64,000 nt of DNA from Bacillota bacterium (GCA_023393235.1 JAEWMH010000218.1:1-64000), one strand, 5' to 3'. Counted from the first letter of the stretch, positions 26,547 to 35,035 are shown. Notes: generated by a model from the letters alone, not told the origin. Numbers and translations: made by a program.

Positions 26547-27597
26547 TAACCAGTTCTCCTTCCTCTTCGCTCATCACCGGCGCGCGGATTTCGATCCGGG
26601 TTCCTTTGCCCGGGGCGGACACAATGTTCAGCGATCCGCCTATTTCGGTGACCCTCTCCCGCATGGACATTAGCCCGTAGGAGGCATGTTTCTCCTCATC
26701 CGGGGAAAACCCGACACCGTTGTCCCGTACAGACAACCGGACCAGGTCTGCGGGACACTGCAGCTTAATCTCCATCTGCGTTGCCTTGGAATGGCGCAGG
26801 GTATTGGACAACGCCTCCTGCACGATCCGGAACAGCTGGTCCTCTATCCCTTTGGGCAGCTGGAGCTCCTCATCCATTTCATATGTAATATCGATGGGCA
26901 CCTTGGCCTGAAGCTCCGCCAGCAGCTCCCGCAGTCCTTGGGCAAGCCGCTTGCCCTCCAGATGCACGGGGCGCAGATGAAGCAGCAAAGCCCTCATCTC
27001 CGATTGGGCCACAGATGACATTTCCTCAATCAGGTGAATCTGCCGTTTCGCTTTTTCAAAATCCTTCTCCAGCGTTCTCCCCACCGCCGTAGCTGTCATA
27101 GAGATGGCAAACAGCTGCTGGCTGACCGCGTCATGAAGATCCCGGGCCAGACGCTGCCGTTCCTCCACCACTGCAGAATACCGGGCTTTTTCCGCCAGCT
27201 CCGCATTGTTGGTGGACAACCGCTGAAGGGAAGACACCTGCTCCTCCCACTTCCGGGACATCCGGTTCAGCTGTTGGCCCAAACGGCCGATCTCATCCTC
27301 GCCCAGATACGGTACCGCACGGGACAGATTCCCCTTCTCCAGAAGCATCATCACGTCCTCAAGCTGCTCCAGCCGGGCGGAATTCCGGTGGCTGGACCAA
27401 AAGCCGTACGCCCCGCCCACAAGCACGGAAGCGCCCGCCATACCCAAAAACAGCTTCACCGCCTCCCCCCATGAGGAGAACTCCTTCAGGAATCCGTAAA
27501 TATAAAGAAAGTACAGCGCAAGCCCCAGCAGCGCCAGACTGAATACAATGGATTCGCCCATGCTGCGCCAAATCATATTGGTCAGTCGTTTACCCAC
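26518..27597 (-). CDS. liaS: LiaS-type sensor histidine kinase
   Basis: Intramembrane-sensing kinase, 359 aa, starting at GTG 27597 with AGGAGGGG six bases upstream. Two membrane helices with a very short outside loop (SIVFSLALLGLALYFLYIYG and LFLGMAGASVLVGGAYGFW), a HAMP linker, a HisKA_3 phospho-acceptor box (ERQRLARDLHDAVSQQLFA, His near residue 170) and an HATPase domain (DNGVGFSP near residue 295). The lack of a sensor domain fits kinases that rely on LiaF for input. Confidence 0.93.
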   Translation of the reverse strand: MGKRLTNMIWRSMGESIVFSLALLGLALYFLYIYGFLKEFSSWGEAVKLFLGMAGASVLVGGAYGFWSSHRNSARLEQLEDVMMLLEKGNLSRAVPYLGEDEIGRLGQQLNRMSRKWEEQVSSLQRLSTNNAELAEKARYSAVVEERQRLARDLHDAVSQQLFAISMTATAVGRTLEKDFEKAKRQIHLIEEMSSVAQSEMRALLLHLRPVHLEGKRLAQGLRELLAELQAKVPIDITYEMDEELQLPKGIEDQLFRIVQEALSNTLRHSKATQMEIKLQCPADLVRLSVRDNGVGFSPDEEKHASYGLMSMRERVTEIGGSLNIVSAPGKGTRIEIRAPVMSEEEGELVNGRTSGRVH

Positions 27598-27635
27598 GGG
27601 CGTCCCCTCCTGAAATTTACCGAATGTATAGTCAA

Positions 27636-28304
27636 TTACAACACCTTAATGTCAATATCTCCTACGAGATAAGAAACAATTAGTTTCACCTTCGTATCCG
27701 CTGTATCATAATGCGGCGACTGCCAATAGATCTTGTTCATTGTGCCCGACTCCCGTTGGCTGCCTACCCTCATCTGCCCGAACAGCACCGAGCTTTCGAT
27801 GGAAACCGCCATATCCTCGGGGAAATACAGATCGATATCGCCGATCATCCCCTGCAGGACCAGAGTGGTTTCCGGCTCCTCCGGAATAGCCAGGGTGAAG
27901 TCCAGGCTCAGCTCACCGATCACACACCATAAACTGAGGCTCCGGAGAATCCAGGCTTCCTTATTCCGCTTCTGGCTTTCAATCAGCCGGGTCCGCTGGA
28001 TCGCCCCTGTCTCCCCGTGCATTTCCTTGCTTTTGATATAAAAATACCCCAGGGAGATGAGAATCAGGGCCATAATCACGACAAAATGGCTGCCCACCAG
28101 AATAAAGCCGCCGATACAAAGCAGCACATACCCCTTCCGGCGGATACCGTTACGGATGCAGTAGACACCCAGTAACACCATAAACAGGGAGATCACCGTT
28201 GCAGGTGTGGCGACAACTTTGCTGAGGAGCACAAAAATACCCGCTCCGATTAATAACAGATAGGTATTCCGGCCCTTGTTATAGTTTGGCTGCCTGCTGT
28301 CCAT
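27636..28304 (-). CDS. liaF: LiaF-type envelope stress regulator
   Basis: Membrane protein of 222 aa that in known systems inhibits LiaS until the envelope is stressed. The N-terminal half has about four short hydrophobic segments (YLLLIGAGIFVLLSKV, VISLFMVLLGVYCI, GYVLLCIGGFILVGSHF, VVIMALILISLGYFYI). The soluble C-terminal half is the DUF2154-type beta domain (SLWCVIGELSLDFTLAIPEEP, ... QGMIGDIDLYFPEDMAVSI ... IVSYLVGDIDIKVL). The motif IGDIDLYFP and the VGDIDI end are typical. It lies 38 bases before liaS; a hairpin terminator separates it from liaH. Confidence 0.92.
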   Translation of the reverse strand: MDSRQPNYNKGRNTYLLLIGAGIFVLLSKVVATPATVISLFMVLLGVYCIRNGIRRKGYVLLCIGGFILVGSHFVVIMALILISLGYFYIKSKEMHGETGAIQRTRLIESQKRNKEAWILRSLSLWCVIGELSLDFTLAIPEEPETTLVLQGMIGDIDLYFPEDMAVSIESSVLFGQMRVGSQRESGTMNKIYWQSPHYDTADTKVKLIVSYLVGDIDIKVL

Positions 28305-28354
28305 AAGTGTCGCACCTCCCTGCGGCCCGCCCTGTAGTCAATGGTCCCCCGAAG

Positions 28355-28395
28355 AAAAAAGCCATGGGCTTGGCAGTTGGCCCTATGGCTTTTCC
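28355..28395 (-). terminator. Intra-operon terminator between liaH-like gene and liaF
   Basis: On the minus strand AAAAGCCATAGGGCC and a near-complementary GGGCTTGGC...ATGGCTTTTTT form a hairpin followed by a T run. In the known Lia system a leaky stop here keeps the effector genes at a much higher level than the regulators. Confidence 0.75.
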
Positions 28396-28463
28396 TTGAA
28401 TTAGAATATCATATTTCCGGGGGGCAAGAATAGCTGATTTTTTAAGAAAGCTTGAAACTTGCC

Positions 28464-29165
28464 TTATTCTCCTGCTGCTTCATCCTTAGCGGGACCTGCC
28501 AGCTTTTGCTTCAGGGCTTCCAGCTGCTGGTCAACCTTCTCTTGTTTAGCCAGATCCACAGTGGTATAGGATGCAATACCAGTGCTGGACAGGTACGGCT
28601 TGCCGGCGATTTCAGCCTCGGCTTCCAGCTGCATAATCTTCTCTTCCATACGGTGGAACCCTCTGGAGGCGTTGCCGCCTTCAATGGTGTTGTGGTTGGT
28701 CACTTGGGCCATTTGCTTCTTGGCCTTGGCCAGCTGCACCCGGGAGATCAGCTCGTTGCGCTTGTTGCGCAGCTTGTAGAATTCATCCTTCATTTCATGC
28801 AGCTGACGGGTCAGTTCTTCGGCTTGCGCCTTGGATTGGGCATGCATTTCCACGTATTCGTTGAGCTTTTGATCATGGTAGAGCTTTTCTTCCAGTGCTT
28901 GACGGGCTCCCGCTTCCTGCCCGTTCTTCAAGGCAGCGGCGGCTTGGTTCTCACGCTCAGCAGCCAGGCGGGAATGCTCCGCTACCCGTTGCTGGAGCTT
29001 GCGCTCATTGGCAATTTGCTTGGCAACCGTTACTTCCGCTGTGGCAATTTCCTCTTCCATGTCGCGGATGTATTGGTTCAGCATCACAATCGGATCCTCT
29101 ACCTTATCCAGCAACTCATTCACCGACGCCTTAGTCATATCCTTCAGTCTTGTAAATACACCCAT
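28464..29165 (-). CDS. PspA/IM30-family protein, LiaH-like
   Basis: Coiled-coil membrane-stress protein, 233 aa, of the ESCRT-III-like PspA/Vipp1/LiaH family. It starts [25 protein letters not shown], the amphipathic N-terminal helix and hallmark of the family, followed by [21 protein letters not shown] and about 180 residues of heptad-rich helix. These proteins form rings or rods on damaged membrane. It is one of two PspA paralogues in this operon, lying four bases after the PspC-like gene, and by its position next to liaF corresponds to LiaH. Confidence 0.92.
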   Translation of the reverse strand: MGVFTRLKDMTKASVNELLDKVEDPIVMLNQYIRDMEEEIATAEVTVAKQIANERKLQQRVAEHSRLAAERENQAAAALKNGQEAGARQALEEKLYHDQKLNEYVEMHAQSKAQAEELTRQLHEMKDEFYKLRNKRNELISRVQLAKAKKQMAQVTNHNTIEGGNASRGFHRMEEKIMQLEAEAEIAGKPYLSSTGIASYTTVDLAKQEKVDQQLEALKQKLAGPAKDEAAGE

Positions 29166-29169
29166 TGTT

Positions 29170-29640
29170 TTATTCTCCCTTCTCGTATTTGGCCACTTTG
29201 GCCCGGAGTTCTTCGATTTCTTTCCACATGGCTTTCTTCTCTACATCCTTCATCATCTCATCGATGGAAGGGGCTGCAGGCTGTGCCTGCTGGGGAGCGG
29301 ACGGCCGGGCTGCATGAGCCGGACCGGTGTGATAAGGGTCTTGGGGACGGGCAGGACCGGATTGGTAAGCTCCGCCTTGGTACGGTCCGCCGTAAGGATT
29401 GCCGTAGTAGCCTTGGCCTCCGCCGGGCGGGTACATCGGAGGAGGGGGATTAAACCCTGGCTCCTTCGGAATGACCAGACTTGCGATAATATAGATGGGA
29501 ATCACGGTGCCGCCGGAGAAAAAGGTCGTTATCACCACCACCAGACGCAGAATGGTGGAATCGACATTCAGCTGCTCGGCAAGGCCGCCGCACAAGCCTG
29601 TGAGCTTGCTGTCCCTTCTGGACCGGTACAGTTTTGTCAT
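29170..29640 (-). CDS. PspC-domain membrane protein with Pro/Gly/Tyr-rich linker
   Basis: Membrane protein of 156 aa. The N-terminal PspC domain reads [20 protein letters not shown] then [13 protein letters not shown] and one to two helices ([24 protein letters not shown]). A low-complexity linker of about 65 residues rich in P, G, Y and Q follows ([19 protein letters not shown]...). The C-terminus is a short coiled coil ([32 protein letters not shown]). The ATG overlaps the pspA stop in an ATGA junction. PspC proteins sense membrane stress and recruit PspA; the linker and coil suggest a tethering role. Confidence 0.9.
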   Translation of the reverse strand: MTKLYRSRRDSKLTGLCGGLAEQLNVDSTILRLVVVITTFFSGGTVIPIYIIASLVIPKEPGFNPPPPMYPPGGGQGYYGNPYGGPYQGGAYQSGPARPQDPYHTGPAHAARPSAPQQAQPAAPSIDEMMKDVEKKAMWKEIEELRAKVAKYEKGE

Positions 29641-30317
29641 GATTTGTCCCAACCTTCCTTTTCCAGCTTGCTCTTCAGCTTTTCCATCTCCACGTCCAGC
29701 GCGGATTGGACAGCTGCGCCTGCGGTATACAGGAACTCGCGGCCGGCCTGGCGGATTTCCCGCAGGGTTTTGGCCTCCATCTCCATATCGGAGACCTTAT
29801 CCTCCAGCCGGGCGAACATCCGGGGCGTATCTCCCGTTTGTCTGCCGGCCATTCTGGCGTTCAGCTGCTGCTGCAGCCGCAGGGTTTCAAGACGAGCCTG
29901 GTAATAGCTGCGTTTGGCCGCTACTTCCTGATAATCGGCTTTCAACTGGTTCAGCTGGTCCTGCAGCTCCAGGATGGCGTTTTTGCTGTCCTCGTACAAG
30001 CCGCGGTACTGCTCCGCTTTTTCCTCGTGAAGCATCTTTTCCTGGAGGGCCAGCTTGGCTACCGCCTCTTCTCCGGCCTTCAATGCAATCAGCGCCTGCT
30101 GCTCCCGCTTATCCCGCATTTGCTCGGCCGCGGTCAGCTGCTGCCGCAGCCCCTGAGCGTGGTTCAAACATTGCATGTATAAACGCTCGGATTCGTCAAT
30201 CTGTTCTTTCTGGCTGTACAGGTACCGGTCGATCAGCTTTACCGGATCTTCCGCCTGCTCCAGCATTTCATTCAGCGTGGCTACGCTAATATCCCGGACC
30301 CGCTTCATAATGCTCAT
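29637..30317 (-). CDS. PspA/IM30-family protein (second paralogue)
   Basis: PspA/Vipp1-like protein of 226 aa, beginning MSIMKRVRDISVATLNEMLEQAEDP, the same amphipathic start helix as the LiaH-like neighbour, then LIDRYLYSQKEQIDESERLY and long coiled coil. It differs clearly from the protein at 28464-29165, so the pair is an old duplication and not a recent one. It is translationally coupled to the PspC-like gene. Expected on the inner face of the membrane. Confidence 0.92.
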   Translation of the reverse strand: MSIMKRVRDISVATLNEMLEQAEDPVKLIDRYLYSQKEQIDESERLYMQCLNHAQGLRQQLTAAEQMRDKREQQALIALKAGEEAVAKLALQEKMLHEEKAEQYRGLYEDSKNAILELQDQLNQLKADYQEVAAKRSYYQARLETLRLQQQLNARMAGRQTGDTPRMFARLEDKVSDMEMEAKTLREIRQAGREFLYTAGAAVQSALDVEMEKLKSKLEKEGWDKS

Positions 30318-30353
30318 CTGTTCGTTGCCTCCTTGCCTCTATAGTCTCAAACC

Positions 30354-30647
30354 TTAAAACATGGGACGGTTGCGCTTCAGAAGAGATATTCCGTAGCCGA
30401 TTAATGCAATCGCCAGCACCAGGCCGATAATCCAGGAGAGCTTGCTCATCAGCACCAGACCGCCGATGATCAGAATCACCCACCCCATAAACTTGCTGCC
30501 GTTTTTAACACTGTAGAAGCCCAGAGCCACCATGGCGGCTGCGATGATGAAGCCGGCGATGTTGCCTAAGCCCAGCCTGCCTACCAGAATCAAGGCGCCG
30601 CAGGCGATGAGGAGAATGGCGAACCCGCTACCTCCGTTTCGTTTCAT
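30354..30647 (-). CDS. Small four-helix membrane protein, LiaI/LiaF-TM-like
   Basis: Hydrophobic protein of 97 aa that leads the Lia/Psp operon. Four short hydrophobic segments: FAILLIACGALILVGRLG, GFIIAAAMVALGFYSV, GWVILIIGGLVLMSKL and IIGLVLAIALIGYGISLL, separated by basic turns; the order and size match the membrane half of LiaF and LiaI-type anchors. Ribosome site AAAGGGG. It probably anchors PspA/LiaH at the membrane. Confidence 0.82.
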   Translation of the reverse strand: MKRNGGSGFAILLIACGALILVGRLGLGNIAGFIIAAAMVALGFYSVKNGSKFMGWVILIIGGLVLMSKLSWIIGLVLAIALIGYGISLLKRNRPMF

Positions 30648-30694
30648 TTGTCGTTCACCCCTTTCGTTTATGTCCTTGTGTTGTTCATGTCTTT

Positions 30695-30748
30695 ATTTTA
30701 GGCTATCCCGGCTTTCTCCAAAACGGACCCGCGACTGTTTTTCGGACT
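30695..30748 (-). promoter_or_regulatory. Likely Lia operon promoter with upstream AGTCSG direct repeat
   Basis: On the minus strand TTTGGA (30717-30722) and TAAAAT (30695-30700) are separated by 16 bases, giving a transcript start about 41 bases before the first ATG. Immediately upstream, AGTCCG and AGTCGC (30731-30748) are direct repeats 12 bases apart, a candidate LiaR site centred about 50 bases before the start. The LiaR assignment is inference. Confidence 0.5.
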
Positions 30749-30889
30749 GGACCTAAGTCGGGGACCGGCACCGCCTCAAGGATAAGCCAGGGACAGGCCC
30801 TGGCCGGACCCGGAGGTGCGGGATGCATATTCAGCCTGGTGCAGGCGAACATTAACCCTATCCTGCAAGCGGAAGGAGGGAGTGTCCAT

Positions 30890-31045
30890 ATGCCGGAAAA
30901 CAAGGTCCACCAAGGCAATTACAAAGGAACAGGCCGGATGGAAGCGGAGAATCAGGATATGGAGTTTGTGAACGATACGCTTCAGGTCGGCGCCGACAAG
31001 AATGCCTTCAAGGATGCGGACAAGAACCGGAGTCGGAAGAAATAA
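30890..31045 (+). CDS. Small charged protein of unknown function
   Basis: A 51-aa, very hydrophilic protein (MPENKVHQGNYKGTGRMEAE ... DKNAFKDADKNRSRKK) with a strong ribosome site, GGAGGGAG, eight bases before the ATG. No signal, helix or cysteine. Its size and charge resemble small spore or stress proteins but I do not recognise a family. A GC-rich hairpin lies some 30 bases downstream. Confidence 0.6.
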   Translation: MPENKVHQGNYKGTGRMEAENQDMEFVNDTLQVGADKNAFKDADKNRSRKK

Positions 31046-31517
31046 AGCTCTTCGGAGAATGCCGGCCTGCCCGGCCCCGCCCGCCTCTCCCGGCTTAGCC
31101 GGAGGCGGTTTAGGGCAGTTAAACCGAAAGCGCTTCCGCAATTGCTCTTGTTCACCATACTCCGACGTAGAGGGTTGAGTGGGAAACCGCCGTTTTATCC
31201 TCAGTATGCTGACGTTACTCTCCATAGTTGCTGCGTTACCGCATGCCTCCAACACTTTTCCAAACCGCTAACGGAACTATCCGCTCTTACAATGTAAAAT
31301 CGGGACCTATAGAAAAATAACGGAACCCAGCGACTCTTAGAGTGACAAATTGCCGTCATTAAACAGCTATTAGTCTGCTAAGCGCTTCTGAGTTCCGTTA
31401 AAATCACAAACCATCTGTTTTGGGCTTCTAAGCGTCGCTAAGTTCCGTGACAGCCGGAACCCGGAGGCGACCAGTCCGTTTCGTTCCATTAAAACGTTCT
31501 GCCCCGCTCCCCGCTTC
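31046..31517. other. Non-coding region with GC-rich hairpin and repeat cluster
   Basis: About 470 bases without a supportable gene. It begins with a GC-rich inverted repeat (GCCTCTCCCGGC...GCCGGAGGC near 31082-31108) that may end the small gene before it, and continues into four dispersed 22-23 bp repeats (31269-31450). A cre-like CGAAAGCGCTTCCG at 31125 has no gene suitably placed downstream. Confidence 0.6.
31269..31450. repeat. Cluster of four 22-23 bp repeats, two direct then two inverted
   Basis: Units at 31269-31290, 31318-31340, 31378-31400 and 31428-31450. Consensus TAACGGAACTNAGCGNCNCTTAG; the first two read on the plus strand, the last two on the minus strand. Starts are spaced 49, 60 and 50 bases apart. 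Differences fall in the middle while both ends (TAACGGAAC and CTTAG) are kept. The arrangement is mirror-symmetrical and is not a CRISPR array. Confidence 0.8.
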
Positions 31518-32069
31518 CTACTCCAACGGCCGCACGTACTCCCAACGGCTCGCATACTCCTCCAGCACCGGGTGCCGGGCTCCTCCAGCCGGTGGAGCGA
31601 CAATCAGGCGCAGCTTCCGGATCCACTCCTTGAAGGAATCATACCCGGCCCACTTCAGCGCCAGCCTCTCCGGTATCCACACAAAAAAGGGACCGCGGTG
31701 CTTTTCCGTAAGAAAAGCCAACGCCGTATCCACAGGCGTATACTTCTTCCGCTTCCCCTCCCACTGGTCCAAAAGGGCCCGGGCTCCCGCAGGCAGATTC
31801 GGCTCCGCCTCCTCCATCGCCGCCTCCAGCTCCTGAACCCGCCGGTAATAAGGAGGAAGCTCCGTGAGCCCCATCCGGCGTCCTGTCTCTTCGTGGATGG
31901 GATACAGCACAATCCGGTCGAAGCCCCGCAGCCCGGCAAACCGGTAAACCTCCGCCAGCCCGGTGACAGCTATATCCGTGAAATCCCCATATACGATGAG
32001 TGTCCCGGTTTTAACCTCCTGCGGCGGCTCATAACCAAAAGGGACCTGTTCGTTTTCCTTGGCCACCAT
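31518..32069 (-). CDS. Conserved-looking protein of unknown function
   Basis: A soluble protein of 183 aa with GGAGGGG before its ATG. It reads as an alpha/beta protein (TGTLIVYGDFTDIAVTGLAEVY, FDRIVLYPIHEETGRRMGL) with a central acidic helix (RRVQELEAAMEEAEPNLP) and a Trp/Phe-rich C-terminal half (GPFFVWIPERLALKWAGYDSFKEWIRKL). I do not recognise the family. It follows the Eis-like acetyltransferase by 32 bases on the same strand and is probably co-transcribed. Confidence 0.7.
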   Translation of the reverse strand: MVAKENEQVPFGYEPPQEVKTGTLIVYGDFTDIAVTGLAEVYRFAGLRGFDRIVLYPIHEETGRRMGLTELPPYYRRVQELEAAMEEAEPNLPAGARALLDQWEGKRKKYTPVDTALAFLTEKHRGPFFVWIPERLALKWAGYDSFKEWIRKLRLIVAPPAGGARHPVLEEYASRWEYVRPLE

Positions 32070-32101
32070 TTCCCCTCCATTCCAGCATTAATCGGATGCC
32101 G

Positions 32102-33301
32102 TCAGAAAAAGTCCAGCAAAAAGGGCTGTCCATCCGGCAAAGCGGCTTCCAACAGCTCCAGTTGGCTGGGGTCGCCTGTCAATAAACCATGCTCATACCA
32201 AAAGGAGGGCCGCTCATAACCCAGCAGCATGGAGGTGAGAATGCCGATCCCGCAGGACAGTCCTTCACCCTCCACACTTTCCCCGCCAATGGGTCCCCGC
32301 CGAACCTTGGGTCCAGGACCTTGCTCCTCCGTACGTACCGTATAACTGCCTTCATTCCATGGAGCATGCTCATCGCGGATATGGAGCCTCAGTTCCCCTG
32401 CAGTTCCCGGCCGGAAAGCATAGCCATTCAGAAAAGCCTCGGCATCCACCAGCCTTGCCATAGAATACGGCACCGTTTCGTGGCTGATGCGCGGATCCTT
32501 AAGCAGCGAAGCCAGCCTGTCTGCCGGATGGATCATCTTCAGCACAACCTTGCCTTGGCTGCCCAGCATGGAATCATGATCGGCTACGAAATTCCATAAG
32601 CCCCTATAGGCTTCCCCGTCCAGGGCTACCCATTCCTGGATTGTTAAGATGCTGTCTGCCACCTTGTAGAGCATATATCCTGTTGCGCGTCCGTCTCTGT
32701 CACAATAAACAGCTCCTAAGCCCCCTTGGTTTTTCCGAGCCAATACCCCTTCCAGCCACCATTTGCGGGTGCGGACCATCATGCCGTTATGGCGTGCGGC
32801 GTAAGCCTCATAAACCGGCGCCAATACCTCCAGGTCAACGGTGCGTTTGATCCGTCCGGAAGCCGCCGGAAACCGGGGCAGCTGGTGGGGGGTCAGCTCG
32901 TATTTCTTGTATTCGGTATTGGCTTCCCAGCCGAATCTCTGGTAAAACTCGAACTTGAAGGGATGGAGCATAGAGATGGTTTGGCCTTGTTCTTTCATTA
33001 CCCGCAGCGAATGGGTGAGCAGGTCCGCCACTCTGCCGCCGCGGCGTTTCTCCGGCCAGGTGGCAACAGCGGCGATTCCTCCCATAGCCAGCGGCTTGCC
33101 GCCCACGTAAATCTCCATAGGCAAAAGCATCAGCTTCGCTTCCAGCCCATCCTCCCCATAACAACCCCAGTTCTCAGAGGGCATCAAAGTTGCGGCCCGT
33201 TTGGCCCGCTCCTCAGGTGTCAACGTGTACTGAAATGCAAAGGAGGAAAGACGTGAGTATTCCTCCCTTTCATCCTCCTGCATCTGGCGAATCTGTCTCA
33301 T
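32102..33301 (-). CDS. Eis-like GNAT N-acetyltransferase with SCP2-type C-terminal domain
   Basis: Acetyltransferase of 399 aa, starting at ATG 33301 with GGAGG seven bases upstream. The tandem-GNAT layout of Eis proteins is visible: the acetyl-CoA loop PEKRRGGRVADLLTHSL near residue 83, the FKFEFYQRFGWE motif near residue 113, and a C-terminal sterol-carrier-like domain with the final F-F at the carboxyl end used as catalytic base in Eis (LLDFF). Eis enzymes acetylate amines such as aminoglycosides or protein lysines; the substrate here is unknown. Confidence 0.88.
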   Translation of the reverse strand: MRQIRQMQEDEREEYSRLSSFAFQYTLTPEERAKRAATLMPSENWGCYGEDGLEAKLMLLPMEIYVGGKPLAMGGIAAVATWPEKRRGGRVADLLTHSLRVMKEQGQTISMLHPFKFEFYQRFGWEANTEYKKYELTPHQLPRFPAASGRIKRTVDLEVLAPVYEAYAARHNGMMVRTRKWWLEGVLARKNQGGLGAVYCDRDGRATGYMLYKVADSILTIQEWVALDGEAYRGLWNFVADHDSMLGSQGKVVLKMIHPADRLASLLKDPRISHETVPYSMARLVDAEAFLNGYAFRPGTAGELRLHIRDEHAPWNEGSYTVRTEEQGPGPKVRRGPIGGESVEGEGLSCGIGILTSMLLGYERPSFWYEHGLLTGDPSQLELLEAALPDGQPFLLDFF

Positions 33302-33440
33302 TCCTTGTCCTCCAATCGGTTTGCCAAAACATTGGCGCAATCCGGGCATCCGTCCAATCCACCCAGCGGCCTCGGCATATAGTGTATTATTCGTTTCCGC
33401 ATTACCCCCGCTGGAAACTCTTGAGGGGAGGTGAACAACA

Positions 33441-33554
33441 ATGGGTTATGCTGCAGGTTGCGGTCCCGTAGGTGGCGGCGGCTTCACCACCACTGGCGTC
33501 ATTCTGGTGCTCTTCATCTTGCTGGTGATCATTAGCAGAGCATGGGTAATCTAA
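33441..33554 (+). CDS. YjcZ-family sporulation micropeptide
   Basis: A 37-aa peptide: a Gly/Cys-rich head (MGYAAGCGPVGGGG) followed by one membrane helix (TTGVILVLFILLVIISRAWVI). This Gly-head/single-helix pattern ending soon after a hydrophobic run is that of YjcZ-type small sporulation proteins. GGGGAGG lies eight bases before the ATG and a clear terminator follows at 33579, so this is a real monocistronic gene although very short. Confidence 0.85.
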   Translation: MGYAAGCGPVGGGGFTTTGVILVLFILLVIISRAWVI

Positions 33555-33578
33555 TCTAGAATCCCCTTCAAGCTTTTC

Positions 33579-33612
33579 AAAAAGCCTTTCGGCCACGTCC
33601 GGAAGGCTTTTT
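33579..33612 (+). terminator. Terminator of the YjcZ-type gene
   Basis: AAAAAGCCTTTCGG and CCGGAAGGCTTTTT pair around CCACGT, ending in a T run on the plus strand. Confidence 0.85.
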
Positions 33613-33614
33613 GC

Positions 33615-33640
33615 TAGGGCGTGTTTGCAAACACGCCCTA
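33615..33640. repeat. Perfect 26-bp palindrome, solo member of the TIR repeat family
   Basis: TAGGGCGTGTTTG followed directly by its exact complement. The half-site matches the end of copy B at 49120 (GGTCGTGTTTGCAA), so it looks like two element ends fused with the interior lost. It lies between the YjcZ terminator and the moaA stop codon. Confidence 0.7.
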
Positions 33641-33642
33641 TT

Positions 33643-34647
33643 TTATCCCCCGATCTGGGACATCCTCCGAACCGTCGGTGTATGGGAGGCGCTGGTATCG
33701 GACATGGCCAAGGCCATCTCATGGTTTTCAGGTTTAGTCGCCAGCGACTTGCGGATCAGCGTACGGAGTGCTTCGTCATCCCCGATGCTGCTTCTTACAT
33801 GGAATTCATCGGACCAATACAAACAGGGTTTGATATATCCGTCTGCAGTCAACCGCAGCCGGTTGCAAGCCTGGCAGAAATGGTCGCTGACCGGGTGAAT
33901 CAGGCCAAAGGTGCCCTCCGCTCCCTGGAGACGGTAATTCTCGGCAGGCCCGTTGCCGGTTATGCCCCCGGCAGGCTCCACAGCCAGGCCCATGGCCTCC
34001 GCTTGCCGCAGCACCTCCTCCAGAGGCAGATAACCGGACTTCCAATCCTTCCCGCTGTGGCCGATAGGCATATATTCAATAAAACGGACATTCAGCTTGC
34101 GGTCCATGGTCAGCTTCAGGAAATCGGCGATTTCGTCGTCATTGACCCCTTTGACCAAAACCACATTCAGCTTCACGGGATCAAGCCCCGCCCGGAGTGC
34201 CGCATCCACACTGGCCAGCACCTTCCGGATATCGCCGCCTCTTGTGATAAGACGGAACCGGTCCTCCCGCAGGCTGTCCAGGCTGATGTTAATCCGGGTA
34301 AGCCCGGCCAGCTTTAAGGCCTCCGCTTTTTTCTCCAAAAAAATGCCGTTGGTCGTCAGTCCGATATCCTCAATGCCGGGAACCGCCGCCAGCATGGCAA
34401 CCAGCTCCGGCAAATCCTTGCGCAGCAGAGGCTCACCCCCGGTCAGCCGCAGCTTGCGGATGCCCATGCCAGCCAAAACCCGGACCACCTCCCGGATCTC
34501 CTCCGCCCGCAGGATGTTTTCCTCGGGTTCAAACTCCACACCCTCCTCCGGCATACAATAGACACACCGCAGGTTGCAGCGGTCCGTTACCGAGATTCGG
34601 ATATAATCATGCTTACGTCCATGCTTGTCCGTCAGCTGCTCCTTCAC
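33643..34647 (-). CDS. moaA: GTP 3',8-cyclase (molybdenum cofactor biosynthesis)
   Basis: Radical SAM enzyme of 334 aa that starts molybdopterin synthesis from GTP. The N-terminal cluster motif is CNLRCVYC (CxxxCxxC) near residue 22, with [14 protein letters not shown] following; the C-terminal second [4Fe-4S] cluster uses [18 protein letters not shown]; the chain ends in the conserved Gly-Gly pair (MSQIGG). I start at GTG 34647 because AGGAGG lies seven bases upstream; a longer frame to 34746 overlaps the neighbour. It overlaps the LpdD-like gene by 35 bases and is probably co-translated with it. Confidence 0.96.
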   Translation of the reverse strand: MKEQLTDKHGRKHDYIRISVTDRCNLRCVYCMPEEGVEFEPEENILRAEEIREVVRVLAGMGIRKLRLTGGEPLLRKDLPELVAMLAAVPGIEDIGLTTNGIFLEKKAEALKLAGLTRINISLDSLREDRFRLITRGGDIRKVLASVDAALRAGLDPVKLNVVLVKGVNDDEIADFLKLTMDRKLNVRFIEYMPIGHSGKDWKSGYLPLEEVLRQAEAMGLAVEPAGGITGNGPAENYRLQGAEGTFGLIHPVSDHFCQACNRLRLTADGYIKPCLYWSDEFHVRSSIGDDEALRTLIRKSLATKPENHEMALAMSDTSASHTPTVRRMSQIGG

Positions 34648-34999
34648 GTCTCCACCTCCTGTCTGTAAGAACCTCCAGCTCCGCATGGAACAATGCTCTT
34701 GTTTCGGCCACCATAGCACGGATTTCAGGCAAGGTGGCGTTATCAATATGAATACCGGCCACCACCGTCACCGCTTTGCCCAGCCTAAAGCAGGCCATAT
34801 CCGCCAGCTCCCGGGCAAGCTCCGCCTCCTTGTGGCCGGGCAGCCCGATGACCTCCGTATGGACGCTGCCGTCTTCGGCAGGATACGAAACCGCGGTTGC
34901 ACCGATATGGGCTTGTCCTCCGGTAACCAGCAGAACATAGTCCACGCCGGCTTCGATGGTCCGCACGGACAGCCCGTAGAGATTGCGGATTGTCATCAT
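34613..34999 (-). CDS. LpdD-like domain protein (possible prenylated-flavin chaperone)
   Basis: Small protein of 128 aa. The stretch [16 protein letters not shown], then [20 protein letters not shown] and [17 protein letters not shown], matches what I know of LpdD, the small partner of UbiD-type gallate decarboxylases: a GLPGHKE helix and a GGIHIDN-like strand. LpdD-type proteins are thought to help handle prenylated FMN. No UbiD or UbiX gene lies in the window. Two adjacent ATGs (34999, 34996) are available; AAAGGGG is four or seven bases upstream. Its coupling to moaA is unusual. Confidence 0.65.
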   Translation of the reverse strand: MMTIRNLYGLSVRTIEAGVDYVLLVTGGQAHIGATAVSYPAEDGSVHTEVIGLPGHKEAELARELADMACFRLGKAVTVVAGIHIDNATLPEIRAMVAETRALFHAELEVLTDRRWRREGAADGQAWT

Positions 35000-35035
35000 C
35001 TGACCCCTTTAACGTTTTCATATGATTATAACAAA

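Noticed and set aside
31125..31138. A catabolite-responsive element (CGAAAGCGCTTCCG)
   Set aside because: The ends differ from the consensus and no gene starts nearby in either direction.
31269..31450. A CRISPR array
   Set aside because: Only four units, in two orientations, with variable centres and irregular spacing, and no cas genes in the window.
33643..34647. moaA as the maturase of the CGCGG peptide
   Set aside because: It has the two-cluster motif and C-terminal Gly-Gly of the molybdenum cofactor enzyme, and lies 14 kb away.
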